From: Robinsoniella peoriensis
GTDB taxonomy: Bacteria; Bacillota; Clostridia; Lachnospirales; Lachnospiraceae
Length of the DNA: 64,000 bases
Reading direction: 5' to 3'
Assembly (NCBI RefSeq): GCF_000797495.1
Contig: NZ_JTGN01000004.1
Span: forward strand, 124,001-188,000
A program made the position numbers and the translations under genes. Shown piece after piece: positions 61,048 through 64,000 of this stretch (the stretch's first letter is position 1; every line of letters begins with the position of its first letter). Under the pieces are notes generated by a model. The model saw nothing but the letters and a program-made list of their open reading frames with translations. It ran no database searches and had not been told where the DNA came from.

Positions 61048-61107
61048 TTACTCTGTCTGCCCAATCTTCTGATTGCTGATGCGGTACTGCTCTAATTTTT
61101 CCGTCAT
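61048..61107 (-). CDS. Possible 19-residue upstream ORF of merR
   Basis: The ATG at 61107-61105, 8 bases after AGGGGG, encodes MTEKLEQYRISNQKIGQTE and ends 17 bp before the merR start. It lies within the merR leader transcript. The residue composition looks protein-like, so it may be a regulatory leader peptide or a gene remnant. Confidence 0.4.
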   Translation of the reverse strand: MTEKLEQYRISNQKIGQTE

Positions 61108-61167
61108 CTCATATTCCCCCTGTCCCAGGATCAGATCCGGTATTAATTGATACCAGCATCTGACTCC

Positions 61168-61196
61168 ATTTTATCATGTATAACAGCATGTAACAA
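61168..61196 (-). promoter_or_regulatory. merR promoter
   Basis: TTGTTA (61196-61191), 17-bp spacer and TAAAAT (61173-61168), giving a leader of about 130 nt. Confidence 0.65.
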
Positions 61197-61260
61197 TAAA
61201 AAAGGACTACAGAATATAAAAAGCCAGGCTTCTTACATTCCATAGTCCTCAATTACCAAT
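61197..61260 (-). terminator. Terminator of the C39-type peptidase gene
   Basis: On the minus strand the outer AGGACTA/TAGTCCT and inner GAATGTAAGAAGCC/GGCTTTTTATATTC segments pair, followed by TTTTTT. It lies just past the stop codon and next to the merR promoter. Confidence 0.85.
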
Positions 61261-61264
61261 TTCT

Positions 61265-62227
61265 TTATTTAATCACTACTGCCATCTTGTCCATCTGTTT
61301 GAAATGTCTTTCAAAGGAATCGAAATCATACGTCTCTACTTCCCGTAACGGATCACATACAGTGACGGTCTCATTATTTAAATCAAATCCGCTTAATACC
61401 ATACAGTGTTCATTGCCAGGCCAGCGCAGCAGCTTGCCGTCAATTTCCCATTCGTCTGTATATTCAATATCTACATCGATATTCATAGAGCCCCAGATAA
61501 TAACCGGATTTCCAGCTCGGATCTCATCAAATAAATCTTCCAGTTCTGTGCCGCTGACATCATACGCACGCTTTGCGCTGTTCTGTTCTGTCAGATACTT
61601 ATTAGCTGTTCTGACAATTACCGGTGCAAAGCATCCATAAGAATCTTCTTCTCTTGGATTTCCAAGAAAAGCATCTTCATAACTATTTACACCCGGTCTT
61701 CCCTTGGTGAGATAGTTGTCCGCCAGATCTTCTTTATCAATATCATAGCCTTCATAATTAAGTGCCATAGTCAGTGATGTAATCTCACAGCCTGTGGGCA
61801 GTTCCGGAAGCTGACTTATCGGTTCTACATAAAGCATTTCCGATTCTGTCTTAGCTGCTGATACAGCGGAATCATCGTTAACGTCTGTCTCGGTTTCGCT
61901 TTCTGATTCCATCATCTTTTCTGTAGCAACCGTATTATAATTATTAGAAACCTGTGCGGTTCCTGCTGTCTTCTGTTCATTCACCGGAGAAGTAATATTC
62001 TTATCCTGATTTGTTCCTGCCTGGAGACTGCTTTGTTTTTCTGCTCCTGCATTTGTTTCTTTTGTTCCTAATGTGACATTTTCCTGATATGTTCCCTGAT
62101 TCTCACTCTCTCCTGTCCCACGAGCGTATATCATCACCAGGCAGCCACTGAACAGCAAAACTTCTGCTCCTATGACAAGTGCAATCTTAGTAAGCCTTTT
62201 GGTAAATTTATTTTTCTTCTTCATCAT
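61265..62227 (-). CDS. C39-like peptidase, membrane-anchored or secreted
   Basis: A 320-residue protein. An N-terminal membrane helix (about 12-34, IALVIGAEVLLFSGCLVMIY) is followed by a Ser/Thr/Glu-rich linker (38-135) and a papain-like C39_2 domain (140-320). Catalytic C147 (ELPTGCEITSLTMAL), H274 (GNEHCMVLSGF) and D292 (TVCDPL) are all present. It probably cuts peptides or amide bonds at the cell surface; the substrate is unknown. The binding site before the ATG is weak. The glgP transcript may read into it, since only a T-poor hairpin lies between. Confidence 0.88.
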   Translation of the reverse strand: MMKKKNKFTKRLTKIALVIGAEVLLFSGCLVMIYARGTGESENQGTYQENVTLGTKETNAGAEKQSSLQAGTNQDKNITSPVNEQKTAGTAQVSNNYNTVATEKMMESESETETDVNDDSAVSAAKTESEMLYVEPISQLPELPTGCEITSLTMALNYEGYDIDKEDLADNYLTKGRPGVNSYEDAFLGNPREEDSYGCFAPVIVRTANKYLTEQNSAKRAYDVSGTELEDLFDEIRAGNPVIIWGSMNIDVDIEYTDEWEIDGKLLRWPGNEHCMVLSGFDLNNETVTVCDPLREVETYDFDSFERHFKQMDKMAVVIK

Positions 62228-62236
62228 AATTTCTAT

Positions 62237-62263
62237 AATACCACAATTTTCTAAAATGTGGTA
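62237..62263 (-). terminator. Hairpin between glgP and the C39-type peptidase gene
   Basis: 8-bp stem ATACCACA/TGTGGTAT with an 11-base loop and no good T-run; a weak terminator or processing site. Confidence 0.45.
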
Positions 62264-62310
62264 TCTATTTTTGTAAAAAAAGTATGAACTTTTGTGATGT
62301 CCAAACTATT

Positions 62311-64000
62311 TTACAATTTCCAGATCTCCTCATTATATTGCCTGATCGTCCTGTCAGATGAAAAATAGCCTGCTTCGCTGATATTTACCAGCATCTTTTT
62401 AGCCCATGCCATTCTATCTTCATAATCCGTAAACGCTTTATCTTTTGTCTCAATATAATCATTGATATCCAGAAGTGTCATAAACCAGTCTTTATGAATC
62501 AATTCCTGATGAAATCTGCTTAAGTTTTCTTCACAGCCAATCTTTATCATCTCTTTGCTCACAATAAAATCCACCATTTCTCTGATGGCTGCATCGGTAT
62601 CATAGAGATCTTTTGATACATAATCGGCTTTCTCGTAATGGGCAATGACTTCTTCACTTGATTTTCCAAAAATATAAATATTGTCATCACCAACCAGCTG
62701 GTGAATTTCCACATTAGCCCCATCTTCAGTACCAAGGGTTACGGCTCCATTTAACATGAATTTCATATTTCCGGTTCCGCTGGCTTCCTTGGACGCCAGT
62801 GATATCTGTTCAGATACATCGCAGGCCGGAATCAGTTTAGACGCTTTGGTTACATTATAGTTTTCCACCATTACCACGTTTAAGTATGGTCGAACACTGG
62901 CATCCCTGGAAATCATTTCCTGAAGGCATAAAATAAGGTGAATAATATCTTTTGCTATCACATATGCCGGAGCAGCTTTTGCACCAAAGATCATGGTAAT
63001 CGGTCTCTTTGGAAGTTTTCCTCCCTTTATTTCCAGATATTTGTGAATAATATAAAGTGCATTCATCTGCTGTCTTTTATACTCGTGCAGACGTTTGATC
63101 TGAATATCATAGATGGAATATTCATCAATTTCTATCCCCTGAGTTTCTTTCAGATACTCCTTTAATGCTGCTTTGTCTTTGTTTTTAATCTCCAGAAGGC
63201 TTTTTAAAACTTTTTCATCTTCTGCAAATTTGCGTAATTCTTTCAGACAGTCCGCATCCTCTTTAAAGCCTTCTCCGATAAGTCCGCTAATCAGTTCTGT
63301 CAATTCCGGATTACAATGCATCAGCCAGCGGCGGAATGTAATTCCATTTGTCTTATTATTAAATTTTTCAGGATAAATATCATAAAAATGCTTCAATTCA
63401 GATTCTTTTAAAATCTGTGTATGAAGAGCCGCAACCCCATTTACGCTGAAACCATAATGAATATCCATATGTGCCATGTGTATGCGGTTGTCTTTGTCAA
63501 TAATTGCTACTTTTTCATCCGTATATTTTTCTTTGATTCTTCTGTCCAGTTCATCTATAATCGGAAGCAGATGTGGTACGGCTTTTTCCAGATAGTATCT
63601 TGGCCATTTTTCCAGAGCCTCAGCCAGAATCGTATGATTGGTATATGCACACGTTTTGCTGACAATGCAGATGGCTTCATCCATTGAGATCCCTTCTTTT
63701 ATTAACAGGCGGATCAATTCCGGAATTACCATAGAAGGATGGGTATCATTTATCTGAACCACTGCGTGTTTGTATAAATCATGAAGGCTGTAGCCATTAT
63801 CCCTGCATTCCCGGATAATCAGCTGTGCTGCATTACTGACCATAAAATACTGCTGGTAAATACGAAGCAGCTGTCCCTTTTCATCACTGTCATCCGGATA
63901 CAGAAACAACGTCAGATTGTGAAGGATATCATTTTTATCAAAATGAATCCCCTCTTCTACAATGGATTCATCCACTATGTCGATATCAAATAAATGCAGT
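62311..64000 (-). CDS. glgP: Glycogen/starch phosphorylase, 3' part (5' end outside window)
   Basis: About 560 C-terminal residues of an alpha-glucan phosphorylase, which releases glucose 1-phosphate from glycogen. The frame runs open to the right edge (reading LHLFDIDI before [10 protein letters not shown]), so the start lies beyond the window. The PLP-binding signature [19 protein letters not shown] with its lysine and DGANVEI is intact. Typical full length is about 750-820 residues. The C39-type peptidase gene follows on the same strand. Confidence 0.95.
   Translation of the reverse strand, partial: LHLFDIDIVDESIVEEGIHFDKNDILHNLTLFLYPDDSDEKGQLLRIYQQYFMVSNAAQLIIRECRDNGYSLHDLYKHAVVQINDTHPSMVIPELIRLLIKEGISMDEAICIVSKTCAYTNHTILAEALEKWPRYYLEKAVPHLLPIIDELDRRIKEKYTDEKVAIIDKDNRIHMAHMDIHYGFSVNGVAALHTQILKESELKHFYDIYPEKFNNKTNGITFRRWLMHCNPELTELISGLIGEGFKEDADCLKELRKFAEDEKVLKSLLEIKNKDKAALKEYLKETQGIEIDEYSIYDIQIKRLHEYKRQQMNALYIIHKYLEIKGGKLPKRPITMIFGAKAAPAYVIAKDIIHLILCLQEMISRDASVRPYLNVVMVENYNVTKASKLIPACDVSEQISLASKEASGTGNMKFMLNGAVTLGTEDGANVEIHQLVGDDNIYIFGKSSEEVIAHYEKADYVSKDLYDTDAAIREMVDFIVSKEMIKIGCEENLSRFHQELIHKDWFMTLLDINDYIETKDKAFTDYEDRMAWAKKMLVNISEAGYFSSDRTIRQYNEEIWKL

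Noticed and set aside
1..64000. tRNA, rRNA, prophage or CRISPR regions
   Set aside because: No tRNA-like T-arm/CCA patterns, phage gene sets or repeat-spacer arrays were found by reading both strands.

Overview
The window looks like a chromosomal segment of a gut-type Lachnospiraceae (Clostridia) bacterium. The evidence is strong GGAGG-type ribosome binding sites, YesM/YesN-type two-component regulation of a sugar ABC importer, a firmicute-type GalT, a TIGR04086 protein, and the housekeeping run DUF1385-prmC-prfA-glmM with rpmE and rho nearby. The species cannot be fixed from the sequence.

Region 1 (1-21810) is an accessory carbohydrate/glycoside catabolic locus. A broken acetyltransferase gene runs off the left edge, followed by a LysR regulator. 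A roughly 15 kb minus-strand operon then runs from 16146 down to 1368: lipoprotein solute-binding protein, two permeases, URO-D-family protein, ADP-ribosylglycohydrolase-family protein, GH3 glucosidase, EamA transporter, second URO-D-family protein, cytoplasmic sulfatase and a GH94-clan phosphorylase. A nucleoside hydrolase and the yesN-yesM sensor pair lie upstream. The binding-protein operon and the nucleoside hydrolase share a nearly identical 48-bp promoter element. It contains two AGTGGNNNTA direct repeats 20 bp apart, at the same distance from a -10 box, so they probably form one YesN regulon. A flavin reductase gene on the opposite strand interrupts the block.

Region 2 (21811-28440) holds an IS200-type insertion sequence, an iron alcohol dehydrogenase with a Rex-like operator in its promoter, a 267-bp quasi-palindrome, glutamine-dependent nadE, hslO and a methyltransferase.

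Region 3 (28466-41418) is mostly core. One minus-strand operon reads DUF1385, prmC, prfA, glmM, ABC exporter, DUF2156, two aminotransferases (one HisC-like) and a small membrane protein. rpmE follows with a structured leader, then rho with a 15-fold hexapeptide repeat, then TIGR04086.

Region 4 (41703-57498) contains a cell-surface protein with an SPNTG sorting-like motif, a CNNM/CorC-type protein, a giant secreted GH2 beta-galactosidase (2245 aa), a sigma-like protein lacking region 4 and carrying a His-rich tail, a CtpA protease, a PucR/CdaR-type regulator, a YitT protein and a divergent WecG/TagA-like protein.

Region 5 (57499-64000) contains galT with an SDR reductase, a remnant of another surface-protein gene, a MerR regulator, a C39-type peptidase and the 3' part of glycogen phosphorylase. 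galT and the GH2 enzyme could act together on galactosides, although they are not in one operon.

A 164-bp miniature inverted-repeat element (19-bp termini TAGAGCGTGTTTGAAAATT) is scattered through the window: three full copies, one 193-bp variant and several fragments. Twice its edge supplies the TAG stop codon of a neighbouring gene. No tRNA, rRNA or CRISPR array was seen.
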